DNA of 64,000 nt from Saturnia japonica (Eukaryota; Arthropoda; Insecta; Lepidoptera; Saturniidae): contig CM065308.1 of assembly GCA_033032175.1 (NCBI GenBank), positions 21,261,590 through 21,325,589 of the forward strand, given 5' to 3'. The translations under genes and the position numbers were made by a program. Below the pieces are notes generated by a model, which had not been told where the DNA came from, ran no database searches, and saw nothing but the letters and a program-made list of their open reading frames with translations. Shown here piece by piece: positions 33,001-45,100 of the stretch (position 1 is the first letter of the stretch; every line of letters begins with the position of its first letter).

Positions 33001-33739
33001 ATTTACTGACTGACTGATTGATTGATCAGTTGAGGTGATTAATTGAGATATGACCAATGATTGATTGAACTGAGTTGTAAATTAATTATCTAATGCAAGA
33101 TAATGTATGTATACACATACATGACTACAAAGTGAAAGGTGCGCAAGATACATTGCCCAGAAAAACGTGACGCCTTTTGTTAACGCTTTTATAATTTCAC
33201 TCCTCAAAAAATATCCATACCGGGTGCCTTATATGAAAATCGATTGTTAAGAAGTAAATTCAAAACCTTTTGCGGTTCCAAAAATATGTGTTATCAAAAA
33301 TTCTTAAAGCTTATCAGTATTAGAATGACGTTTTCTTGTCTACAAATTTTTTTTGTAACGTAATATTGGTAATTCTAATGGACAAAATTTTATATAAATC
33401 GTTGAAACCATTTTTAGGTAAAAGCTAATTTTAATCAAATAACAAAGTATTCACTATCTACTTATGTAGAGTCGCTTAGTAAATTTGTTAATCTTAAAAA
33501 ATAAACAAATCAAATCACATTATTTTTTTCCGAGATTAATGACTTATATGTATAGTGTAATAATACTTTTAGTACACAATTTTTTTTAATGTAAAGAAAA
33601 TTTATGGATGTTCTCTGATGGCACAACGAAAAATAAGATAGACCTAACGATGATAAAGACCACTTAATCAGATCAATGACATGATCTGTGACCAACTCAG
33701 TCAAAACCGGAAGCGATCATTGTATGGTACGAGGCATAT

Positions 33740-35540
33740 TAAATCTTAATTTCAAACTTGAAAGATCTCGACTGAAGAAGTCTAACCTCCGCCCAACAAT
33801 GATCCAACTCCAATATCTGTGAGAGCTTGCAGCTGGAACTGCAAAACCGTTTACACTACCTAGAGAGCAGCGTGGACAATTATAACAACGATTTCATGGA
33901 AACTGACCATACGGTTGGGTTTAACTTCTTTAAAACTCGCCGTATAAACGTGACCATAAAAACCCTCGCACTAGAGTCTTAACCTCATGAAAGAGAAGCG
34001 CGAGATAATACTGCAGTTTACAAGTGATGCACATGCGTAACAGCAGCTTAATGGATGGATCTCGAAATCATTAAAAAGATCATATTAAATGGGCGATAGA
34101 GCGAAACAAAGGTTCCAAAGTATTCGCGAGAGATTTGTTTATTGAGCAGGGCCAGCTAGCAAAGCTGAAGACTTATGACTGCAGAAACGTATTATCCTAA
34201 CCTTATGTTAGTTCGAGAAGTTCTTTAAACAGATAAACACATCAACGAAGACACCAGATACAGAACTAACTCGAGTCGTAATGACCAGATTAACCTGACA
34301 CTATACAGAGTACATTCCGGACATCAGTATCTTAACCACTGCAGGCATAGACCAGAAGTGTGATGGTACTCTTCTTTTAAAACGATACTTTATTGAAGAA
34401 TTATGGGTCCATCTTATTTTTGAGCCTTGTTTACAAGCTGTTTTCGAAGGTCATTATGAACTGTCTTGCGTGCAGATTTGATGACTTTCAGTCTCATGAA
34501 CAAGCCGGTTTTCGAAAAGGCTTTCATGCCGAGGACCATGTATATACAAGCACTATGGCAAGTTTGCACAAGGATTGCGATCTGGGGGCTGTACTGCAGT
34601 TTCTCGAGCGGTGCAAAGTTGACTACCGGTACATTGAAGTGTTGAAGTGTTTTTATATAAACGCCATCATCTCAGCCCGACTGCAGAATCAGATCTCGAA
34701 ACCAATATAATTACAGCGGGGAGTCAGACCAGGAGACGTTACATCTCCCAAACTGTTCAGTGTAGTCACTGGAAGATGTTTTTAAGGTTATGGATAGGAG
34801 AGAACTAGACATCTATATGAACAGCGAGTTCATCACCGTCCTTCGGTTTGCTGACGACATAGTAGTATTGGTTGAGACCATGGAGAATCTCAGTGTAATG
34901 CTCGATAGCCTCAGCAAAGCCTCGGAACGGTTGGTCTTAGAATGAACATGGACAACAATGAAGATTATATCGAACATCCATTTAGCGCCAACTCCCGGAA
35001 AGATCTACGCTTAAAGTTAACAAATTATCCAGTTACGTAGATCCAGCTTCGAGAAAGAGGTTAATCGTTGAATCCAACTCGGCTGGGCAGGATCTGGGAA
35101 GCTACGCAACATCTTTCGTTCAAAATACCGCATTGTCTCTAGACGAAATTCTTTGATCAGTGTGTTAACTAACTTAGTCGTTAACTATAGACCTCATAAG
35201 AAAGCTCAAGGTCACTCAAAGGGTGATGGAGAGAGCTATGCTTGGAGCTTCTCTTCGTGATCGAATTAGAAATGTGTAGATCCACAGAATTCACCGACAT
35301 AGCTCCAAGAACAGCTAGACTAAGTGGCAGTGGGAGGCGCACGTAGCTCGTAGATTAGATGGCCGATGGGGCAAAAGAGTTCTCGAGTGGTGGCTATGTA
35401 CCGGAAGACGCAGTATGGGCAGACCCACCACAAGGTGGACCGACTACCAGGTAATGATTAAGAGAAACTATTGGATGCAAGTAGCGCAGGAGCGGTTGTT
35501 GTGGCGATATTTGTGGGTGACCTATGTCCAACAGTGATTG
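33740..35540 (+). pseudogene. RTE-clade LINE relic (RT and C-terminal part)
   Basis: Multiple frames together give a decayed RTE reverse transcriptase. At 34,395-34,560 LVYKLFSKVI, EQAGFRKGFHAEDH and a following helix correspond to RT motifs 1-2. At 34,600-34,780 YIEVLKCFY, RLQNQI and GVRPGD(V)TSPKLF correspond to motifs 3-4. Around 34,840-34,860 the FADDIV box is readable (FGLLTT-type frame breaks around it). From 35,200 on, VMERAMLGASLRDRIRN, HVARRLDGRWGKRVLEWW and GRPTTRWTDY are the typical RTE C-terminal segment. A deletion of about 40 residues follows position 34,580. At least five frame breaks and stops show it is long dead. Confidence 0.8.
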
Positions 35541-36039
35541 ACTTTCAATTGAAATGATAATACATTATGTGTCATAAAGAATAAGTAATAAGGATAACAA
35601 TAAATCAAATTGAATAAACCATTGTTTACATCGCGATATCTTGCAATACGGTGTCTAAACTGTAACCGCACGCCGCACCGCGCCGCTTCGCGCTGAGCTC
35701 AATTTGCCAACCCTACACATTGCCGCTCTGGGCATCTGCCCAGCTTGCCCCTCCTGAATCAGGCCCTACTATATACATTGTTTTAAAGCCGATAGATGTA
35801 ATCCTGGGAAACTAAGGTTTTCTAAACTAAGAATCTAATTTAAAAAATAAATAATATAACAGAAATTAATAAAATTAAGCTGAATTACTTATGAAGTATC
35901 TGTCGTATGCACCTACAATTAATTTATAACTAATACGTATAAATGACGTAACAGACTTTTATGCGGATATCGGATAGTTTTACTTATTCGACAAATTCGC
36001 TGCATTGCTGGTCCCTCATCGTGACTTTTTGGACAATTT

Positions 36040-36795
36040 TTAAGGCCCCTCTTCACGTTCGTCGGTATTTTGCCAACATTCGTAGGTATTTGCCTCTATT
36101 TGTTGATATTCGTCCTCTATCCGTCATTTAGCGGTTTTTGAAGCACGAATCAAAAGAGTTCGGACAAACATTCGTGATAACCTGTTTGTCGTCTATCCAG
36201 TCTGCGTTCAACCGCAGAACTTCCCGATTTATTACTTTACTCTATGCTCAGAACAGTGTGGTTGTATTGTATTGGACTTTACAGTGCATTACGTATAGAG
36301 AAATATGTAAAATATTGCTTGAAGTATCCTTCAAACGTATTGCAAAGTATTTTTTGTATTTAAATTTATATATAGCATTAAAATACTTTTATTTTATCCC
36401 AGTTAAAAAGCGAATGGATGTTGTATAGGTATTTTAAATGTAAAATGTTTTCTAAAATGTGTATTTCACAGATTTTGAAACCACCAATTAGGTACTATTA
36501 ATACAAGTCATCTTTTATTTTCCGTTTATGCAGAGGCCTTCTTTCAGGAAGTATGTTTTCTTGGGTAAAGATCACAACTATATCAAGGATTCCTAAAATT
36601 TTACATATTATATACATTTAAATAATGAGTATATGCAGCCACAATCGCCTAGACGCGTGACATCCATCGCATTCAGTCACAAATACGTAAATGAACACAT
36701 ACGAACGTGTGAATGCATTGGACGAATGAAGATAAACACCTACGAATGCCCATTCGGCGAAAACAGGTTAACGTAAAGAATCCGTTTTACAAGAG
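36040..36795. mobile_element. candidate MITE with imperfect inverted ends
   Basis: AAGGCCCCTCTTCACGTTCG and ACATTCGTAGGTATTTGCCT near the left end resemble, inverted, CATTCGTAGGTGTTTATC and GAGGCCTCTTG near the right end. The pairing is imperfect and boundaries and target duplication are not clear. No coding capacity between. Confidence 0.25.
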
Positions 36796-36884
36796 GCCTC
36801 TTGACGAGCCATTTCACAAAGTTGGCATCAGGCTACCTGAATAAAAGACTAGAACTTATCATTTTTGTGGTAAGTGGGTATCGT

Positions 36885-37070
36885 CGCTTATGGACGCCTG
36901 TAATAACACAGGTATCACTAACGTGTAGCCGACCTTGAACCCTAACCCAAGGAGCTCTGGTAACCCTACTCACCGCAGGATCACAATACAAGGTTATTTG
37001 GCTGCGATCTTCTGTAGAATGGAGGCACTCCACCAGTCCCCCAAGTAGAGATGAATCTCTGAAGAAATTT
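36885..37070 (+). repeat. LINE-3'-end-type repeat copy
   Basis: Matches 59,445-59,720: CCAAGGAGCTCTGGTAACCC, ACAAGGTTATTTGGCTGCG, ATCTTCTGTAGAATGGAGGC. Confidence 0.6.
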
Positions 37071-37539
37071 ATCTGTGCTCTACGTTTCTTAATGTAAAAT
37101 TCTATCTCTAAGTATTAATCAATATTGACAGGACCCGTTCTGCAATGGTAGTAGTTAACTTAAAAAGTTATCAAATTAATATAAGAAAAGAGAATGAAAT
37201 TAGATCTCACGCGCTTATTTTTCGGCACCACTATAACGTAACTATCTCTTTACAATATCAAGTTAACAAGTTATAAAAACATAATATCCATTCCAGACAC
37301 GGCTGTAGCCTCGTTTTTGTGAAAGCAAGGTAAAAATTATTTTTAATATTAATTTTAAATTTATACCTGAACTCGTTTTCAAGGAAAAAGGGGTCTTAAC
37401 TCGCGGATAGACAGACGACTGTCTGAACGACGGACGGACGGACAACAAAGTTTGCTCTCCCTACTTTTGGCGTTCATTACTATTGCTGTGTAGTTTGGCA
37501 TGCAATTGCATACAAACATAAATCAACCTCTTTCCCAAC

Positions 37540-37645
37540 AGCGTAGGCAGAGACCACATCCTTCCACTCTATACGACATCATTCGTTTCTTCAACATTCA
37601 TCAACCTTTTCATGCACGCTCGTAGGTTTAGATAACTCTTTACCT
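37540..37645 (-). pseudogene. LINE C-terminal fragment
   Basis: GTAGGCAGAGACCACAT, TTCTTCAACATTCATCAA and CACGCTCGTAGGTTTAG match the plus-strand view of the LINE tail at 61,165-61,330. On the minus strand these encode the RACMxRLMNVxE and VWSLPTLLG-type end of that ORF. Confidence 0.55.
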
Positions 37646-37989
37646 TTCTTTAAAACGCCCTGCATGCAATTTGTAGCAAGTTTTGGAGTTTCAAACTTTG
37701 CAGTTAAATTGGTGTCGTATGATAAGAAATATTTAGATAACTATTATTGCATAGCAAATTGTGAACATTGGACTAGTATCTACATAGTTAATAACATAAA
37801 AAAGCAACTGTAGAAATACTATATTTTAGTTGAATGGGTCCAATATTAAAAGATAAATTAATAACAAAAACATGTTGGCAACTCTATCGCGAAAGAAGAT
37901 TTTCAAACAATTTTGGAGAAATAAAATCTAGCAAAAATCAAATGGAACCTAGTGAACAGTCCAAAAGTAATCATAAGCCCTTAATTTTA

Positions 37990-38222
37990 TAAATTATTAT
38001 TAAGTTAAAGAGATTGTTTGTTTGTTTGAAAGCGCATATCTCTTGAACTACTAGGCAGATTTGAAATATTCTTTTTGCATTTCATAGCCTATTTATTGAG
38101 TAAGGTATAACCTTACATAACTTCACGATTCTACCTTAAGTATAGAAGCAGTAAGCATTAATGTGAAACAATCTGCCAAGCAACGTGCTATATAGCGTTG
38201 ACGCGGTGAGGCAACTAGTACA
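37990..38222 (+). mobile_element. family D Helitron-like element
   Basis: TTGTTTGTTTGTTTGAAAGC, CAGATTTGAAATATTCTTTT and TTTCATAGCCTATTTATT shared with 25,828-26,104. Ends GGCAACTAG before T. Confidence 0.45.
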
Positions 38223-38229
38223 AGTATGA

Positions 38230-38915
38230 AACTTTAATATACTTACCCTAAAATACTGACTAACTTATACTAATATTTACAAAATTATATTATACTTATA
38301 AATATCTATTCAGTGGAGTCAAAATCCTGTAAGCTTAGCGAGCCACGTCAACACTTTTTACATAGCACAATACACAATAAAATCAATTTTCATAAAACCA
38401 GTACAACATTTAGAGAACCAGAAAAGTTTCATACAAATCTTATAATGTTTGATAATGATACCATAAACTTAAATTTCATATAACCTAAAAAAAAAAAAAG
38501 AAATAAATCGAGGATTCGAAATTAAATCTAACCAGTTTATACTAAAAAATACTTAATTATTAATTAATAACTACTACTTAATACTACTAATAATTGCAAA
38601 ACATTTCTAATAATCTGTAATTTGTAAACTTAAACATTTCAACTTCCGTAATTAAAATGGAGTTAATGTATTCCTCAAAAAATAAACTTTCACACCACGA
38701 TTGAGTACACACACATTTACGGGCGTTTTTAATAACTGTTGTTGCAGTTTTTAAAGAAAGTCAAATATAATTTTTTGTCCTTTTTTTTTCAATAACCACT
38801 CAGTGGATAGTTTTTCGTATCTACATAATATATATAAATAAAAGGGGTTAGTAAACTCAAATATGTTATTGAAAACGGCCGTTGGAATACATAGCACCAC
38901 TAATTAGATGACTAA
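38230..38915. other. AT-rich region downstream of the CD36-family gene
   Basis: Probable 3' UTR and downstream sequence. No gene or clear polyadenylation signal could be singled out in this A/T-rich stretch. Confidence 0.3.
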
Positions 38916-39189
38916 TCATGTCGGGTTTAACTTAATCTCCGCTTCATCCTTAGGTTTCTCGCATGAGCCGAACGTGTCATGCGGTTTGCTGTACTCCGGC
39001 TTCTTCGTACAGCATGTTATGACTATCACGAAGAGGGCAAAGCAGACTGCCGCGCAAGCACACACTGTCGGCCCCCAATCGAGGACAGCGCGAACTGAAC
39101 ATAGCTCAGAGATAATGCTTTCGTCGATTAGGCCTTTCTGTTCCACCCAAAACATTGGAAACAGCATTCTTGGCATATTTTCATACAAC
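38916..39189 (-). CDS. CD36-like terminal exon (transmembrane helix, tail)
   Basis: Acceptor TTATTTCACAG, 274 nt to TGA at 38,916-38,918. Encodes RMLFPMFWVEQ, the C-terminal transmembrane helix and the cytosolic tail. Confidence 0.88.
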
Positions 39190-42100
39190 CTGTGAAATAA
39201 TTGAGATTATCAATCAAAAAATATTCATACAATTTTGAGCGAAAATTCCAGAAAGAGCAATTAAAGATGTCAATATCAACATTATTTTTATTAACACCGC
39301 TTTAATTGTATGGAATTGTCCTTAAGGCGATTCAAAGTGAACAGATATTCGTTCTGAAATGTGTTTTAGAAAAGGTTCTTTGAATAGGAAATCTTGGTAT
39401 CTTCCTAGAAACATCTAGATTTAATTCTTGTAATACATCAGGTACCAAAATAACTCCGTTAACAAGCTTATGTAAAAGAATAAGGTTAAGATAATGAGCA
39501 AACATTATTGAAAAACTTACGTAATGTGCTCGCGTGGCTCCACGTATATATTGAACTGGAATCTTCCAGAAACGTCTATAGGAACTCCTAGTTTCTGAAA
39601 ATAATTATAATGTCTTTAGAATAGCTTAAATAGAATAGTATAGCACTAGCTGTGTTCGTGGCTTCGCTTGCGTGGACTACGGAATGCCGATACGGAATCG
39701 ATGTGCCTTCTCGTCCAATCACGGCGGTCGCACGCCTGTTTTTTAAAGACGGTCATGCTTATTGTGGGTGATCCTTAGAAGATAGATATACGTTATCTCA
39801 GACTTTTTTGTAGATCATTTTAAGGTCTACAATTATGTGATACATTAATTTGATAAAGATTTTATGGTTTACTTAGCGTAAACCATTTAAGCGCAACAGG
39901 AGCTTTCTTTTTTCCCGGATTTATTCACAATTATCATTCAGGCTTATTTCATATATTACTATAAGTAACAAAATATAACATATGCGTTAAAGGTCCATAA
40001 ACGAATAGACAGAGAGACATTGAGTTTTATATTAAGTAATAAATTTAATAAACAACAAAATGGATTGTTCACTAAATTGTGAGAAATTGTAAAAACTCTT
40101 TTTTGCTAACCATAAAAAAATAGTTTAACATAAAATACTAATTTGGATATTGATTTTACGATGTGGAACAATGTCTAACCGATAAGTGTTAAATAGAATT
40201 AGCATAAAACACCACTGTATCAGTCATTGTCTGCTATCCCAGATCGAGCAAAGTGTTATTGAGTTTTTCTATGAAATTCACAGTAGCAGGTCGGAGTTTG
40301 GCTTTGTATCCGATTAATGGCAATAGACTCGCCTCCTATTACATGGGACCTAAAAACATACACGGCGATCTGTAACCTTCTGCCTAATCCTTCGTGGATA
40401 CAGGCGTGTTGGTATGTTTATGTATGTATATGATTTATCTGTAGTTATATACATATATATATTTTTACAATATTTTTGATCGCGAATCCCTAGGCTACTA
40501 ATGTCGATTTTAACATTAGATTTTTTTGTCTTCCGGTCTTTCTGTTTGTCTTTATTAACTTGTCTTAATTTAACTCTAAACAGCTCGACCGATTTTGATA
40601 AAATTTTGTACACGAGAAGTATACATGTCATTCCGCAATTGATTAGCTATAAAAATTGTCTATTAGAAATCATAAAATATGAGTAAAAACTAAAATAGGA
40701 GACCATGAAATTACTGCATAATAAACAAGTGCAGAGCCGCGGTCACAGCTAGTATTATATATTATTGCGCAAGACTTTTAGAGATAATATGATAATGACA
40801 TAATAAAATTTATTTCTATTATAATGTAGATAGTTTTTGTTCAATCTTGAAACGGATTTTTTTTGTCAAACGATCACCTAGCACGTTTTAAAAATAATAT
40901 TAATATATGTAAATTTAAAACGGTCTGGTTACTATTTTATACTGGTTTATTTATATTTTTATTACACTGGCTGTGCCCCATGGTTTCACCCGTGTTAAAT
41001 AAATTCCTTACAACCAACTCTCAACAGCACCGCGTCGCCAACGCATCGAATAGAACTCTATTCCCTTACTTCTTTACAGCTTTTAAGAATGCCAGATTTT
41101 AATGTTGACTGCTCCGGTTCTTTGAGACGTAGCATAATATACAGCCTATAGGTCAGCCTTTCTTAATAAATAGACTATGAAACACGATTTAAAAATCATT
41201 TTTAAATCTGATTCACAGATTTAAACAAAAGGGCAAATGGAGCCTTCAGAATAACAAATTCAGGACGTAAATTTTGCTTTGTGGACTTGGCAATCAGATA
41301 AAACAACATACACACACGCGATCGAACAATGTTGTCACGGTTTTAAAATGAGTTTTACAGTTTTTTACCACTCCAGCAATGAAATCGTTAATCTATCGTC
41401 CGTCATCAAAAAACTCAGTAGTGAATTACTTGAAATGAAGGAACCCAATCACCTTTAGATGCCAATATTCAACTAAAGTTATATCTGCCTCCTTGATTTT
41501 TTATTAAATCAATATTTTTTGGGTCTCTTTACGTTTTTGTTTTAACTTACCAAATGGTTCCGATGTCATAAGATTTTGACGTTTTTGGCGGCCGTATTGT
41601 ATTTTTAAGATTTTTATCTTAGATACTAAATTTTCCAGGGTTCTTTATCCACCTATTTTATTTTAGAGCAATGATGCTATTACTTTCCATGTTTGTAGAT
41701 CGTTGTAAAACAAAATAAACGATTACGTGATAAATATTACCGTACTTTTAGTTTCATGATAGTTAGGATGTGAATAACATGATCTTCTGACGTTTCAAAT
41801 CTACATATATTTTACTATAACTTCCAGGAAAATATTTCATTGTAACCTGGCAACATTTCTGTAATTTTGTGATTTAAACGAAAATAACACGGAAAATAAT
41901 ATCAAAACATGCTTTTTACATATGAAATGAAACTCCGTCTTCCTTTTTTTGTTTTTGCAAACGGATAATTTTAAAATAATACTAAAACACATTGCTGACA
42001 TTACATGACATGTCCTTTCCAAACCGACACAATTCAATACTAATATGGGACATTTTCGTGTTTTGGCCGGCTCCATATGCCTTATTGTCAAATCTGTGAT

Positions 42101-45100
42101 CTGATTAGTAATTCCAGAGATTATGTACCCTTCACATATACATACATAAACTCACTGTTTCTCTATAATATTAGTAGAGATTTACTTTGTTATATTTTTG
42201 TAATTGCACAATACAAGGTTATAGGTAAAAGGGGCACCTAAGAATCGTTACCATATCCGAGGGACTTTTACAGCAATTTTAGTTTCCAAACAAGAATACA
42301 CCATTACTGTAATTGGTTTAATGTCGTTACCGAGCGAAATATTGCGATTACAAGATTAAAGTGTAATTTACCAATTTCATATAAAAATACTAAACAGAAA
42401 TAGTCCTATAAGTTTTACATTGCAACTATGGTACTTTTCCTGTGACAGAATTGTGTGATAAACTCTTTACAATCCAAAAAATTAGCGACTACCAGAGCAA
42501 CAATCCATTGCCAGAGCTATTACTATGATGTGCTACACAACAAAGATAATTTTATGTTACCTAACGTATTATAGATAATTTTAAAAGTCTATTTCTAAGA
42601 CTAAAAGAAAATCTAACTTCAATGATTTTGAGGAGTTCCCTTGAGTATCTTCGGAACCGAAGGTCCAATGCAAATGGAAATAAAACGAGTTATCCCCTTT
42701 CCAAAGAAAAAATAATCATTTAATTCGGTCCATAAACCGAACCTAAACAGAACATAATACTTTTATTGAAGCCAGTTAAAAAGTGTTTTAAGTACTTGTA
42801 ATACAATAAATATATAGACGGATAGAGAAGTTTCATTTTAAAATGTTCAAAGCTTTAATTATTACGCTCCGGTTCAGCTCGGTGCAGCGGAAACTAAGCA
42901 TTAGTCTAAACATCAAGGATTTAAACTTTTTGTTATATTAAACATTATTTTGTAATATTAACAGAAAAGTTGAGGAGTTTAGCTAGCATGGTACGGGCAT
43001 GTCATCAGGAGGGATGAAAGTTATATAACTAAAAGAATGTTAAGTATGAAGGCGGATGGATACAGGAGTAAAGGAAGATCGAAGAAGGTATGGATGGATT
43101 GTGTGAAGAATGATATGCGTATAAACGGTGTGAATAATAATAAAGCCCTTTATTCAGACCAACTTAGTATCTCTTTACAAAGTATTAAGAATTAAAAACT
43201 GATTATTGATATACAATTATATATTTTGTAGCTAAACTAATTTTAATCTATTCTATTCTAATTCTTAATTATATTTTCTAGGTCTGTTTGCCAATCGGCA
43301 AAGGCCTCCTCCAACATTTGTCATTTCTGTCTCTCTTGGGCCACTCTATTCCACGTCACTCCTCCTACTTGCCTTATTGATATCCCATTTGATATGTTCT
43401 AGCGCGTATGTTAATTCTGTTAAGTTTTCTTCATTTTTAGAGTAAGTGTATTTAGTGGTGCAATACAGATTTTTGATTTTCTTTTTGGAATGTTGGAGGG
43501 TTGTGGTCTTCATCCCCCACGAGGACCAGTCGGATTGGGGGAGATTGTGTTTTTACGTTTTGTTGGTTTTCGTAGTTTGTTTGAATTCCCGGTGTTCCGA
43601 AAGTTAAATGCTATTGGTAGTTGCGTGTGGAAATATTGGTTAGAGAGTTTGATTTGATTCTCATTGCATCGAAGGCGTTTGTTCTGTTGTTTTTGAGAGA
43701 GCTCAGCGTTTGTTGTTTTTTAGGCTGAGTTTTAGACGGTGAATGTGGTAAGGTAGATTGTTTCCTTTTCCTTGTATCATTGTTCGTGTTAAGTTCTTTG
43801 ATTATCATTTTATCATATTTCAGATAAGCTATGTTTCCTTTTTTCCTCTCTTCTAGTAATTGCGGTTGTAGAGCTTTCCTTTTCTCTAATACTTCTTTCG
43901 AATAATCCTCCGATATATAAATTCAGTTTAATTTCTTTTTGTTTTTCGTAATTTCGTTCTTCTTCCATTCGCTTAAAAGGGAACATAGTACAGGTCTTGG
44001 TTTGTTCTTGGCTTTTAGTTTTCCTAAGCGGTTTAGTTTGTTTATTTCGTATTCTTCTAAATTGATGTTTAAGTCTCTTCTATATTCTGGAATAACTCAG
44101 CTGTTGAATTTTCACCCTCTTCTAATCCAAAAATAATTAGGTTATTTCTTTTCTTTTCCCTTTTTAAATGTTCTATCTCCTTCTCTAATTTGCCGATTTT
44201 TTCTTTTAGTTTTTCGTTTTCGTCCTTGATAGGCATTAGTTTTTCATCCATCCGATCCATAATATTTTTTGTAAGAGATTCTGTTAATTCGGTTGTCTGA
44301 TTTTTCATTTCTATTTTCATTTTTTCAAATAATATTTCAAATTGTCTCTCCATAATGTTAGGTCAAGATACGTGGAACGGAACGTAATAGTAAATAGTAA
44401 CTATGGGTTTTATTGTTCTGGCAACACTGTAGTTGATACCAACCGAACCGACTAACAGATAAAGTGACATCAAACTGATCAAAATTAGACTAAAAGTTGA
44501 AGTCACGTGTAACTTAATGAAATATCAAAATGGCGGTTAATTTATGTTCTAACCTTAGATGTTGTTGTGTATCTTCAATTTCACTTTACTGGACAGATGT
44601 AATGAGAATTCGACAGATGGTTCTTTCCGGATCTGTCAAGGCACCTATAGTGTTGTTTTTAACGGTATTTATGTTCAGGTGTAGCGTATAACTTTTTAAA
44701 TCTTTAATTTTGTAGAGGTAAAATCACAACGCTGTTAACACTTTGACAACCGGAACCGGAATTTTTTCAAACGGTGTGAATACTGAGTTGATATTTGATA
44801 TGAGTAGAGTGGAAGATGTAAACATGTTGTGCCGACCCTACTTAAGTAGGTTAAGGGGTAAGAAGATGATGATGATATTAACATTATTTAAGCTAAGTTC
44901 AATCATCGACCAAAGCGAATATGAGATCGATAATAGATTTTATAGAGTGAAATAGAAAGACTTACCGGTTCTACAGCGAAATAGAATGAATGCTTATCAG
45001 GGTCTGGATTCATGCCGCTAACATAATCTCTAAGTACGGGATCACCGTGGAGGAAATGGGGTAGAGTGATAAACGCTGGTGTTCCGTAGCGGCAGGCGGA

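Larger units (their letters stand above)
32603..35768 (+). mobile_element. probable hAT-like DNA transposon remnant with nested repeats
   Basis: The left end CAGGGCCTGATCAAGG and the right end, read inverted (TAGGGCCTGATTCAGG), form about 16-bp terminal inverted repeats. Both continue into a TGCCCAGAGCGGCAA-type segment. CTATATA lies directly outside each end (32,596-32,602 and 35,769-35,775), close to the 8-bp duplication of hAT elements. No transposase is left. The interior holds a family C Helitron-like fragment and an RTE LINE relic, which make up most of its length. Confidence 0.55.

Noticed and set aside
39646..40035. Family B repeats as RTE LINE 3' ends
   Set aside because: Considered, but TC starts, CTAG ends, A|T flanks and lack of poly(A) or target duplication fit Helitron-like elements better; not proven.
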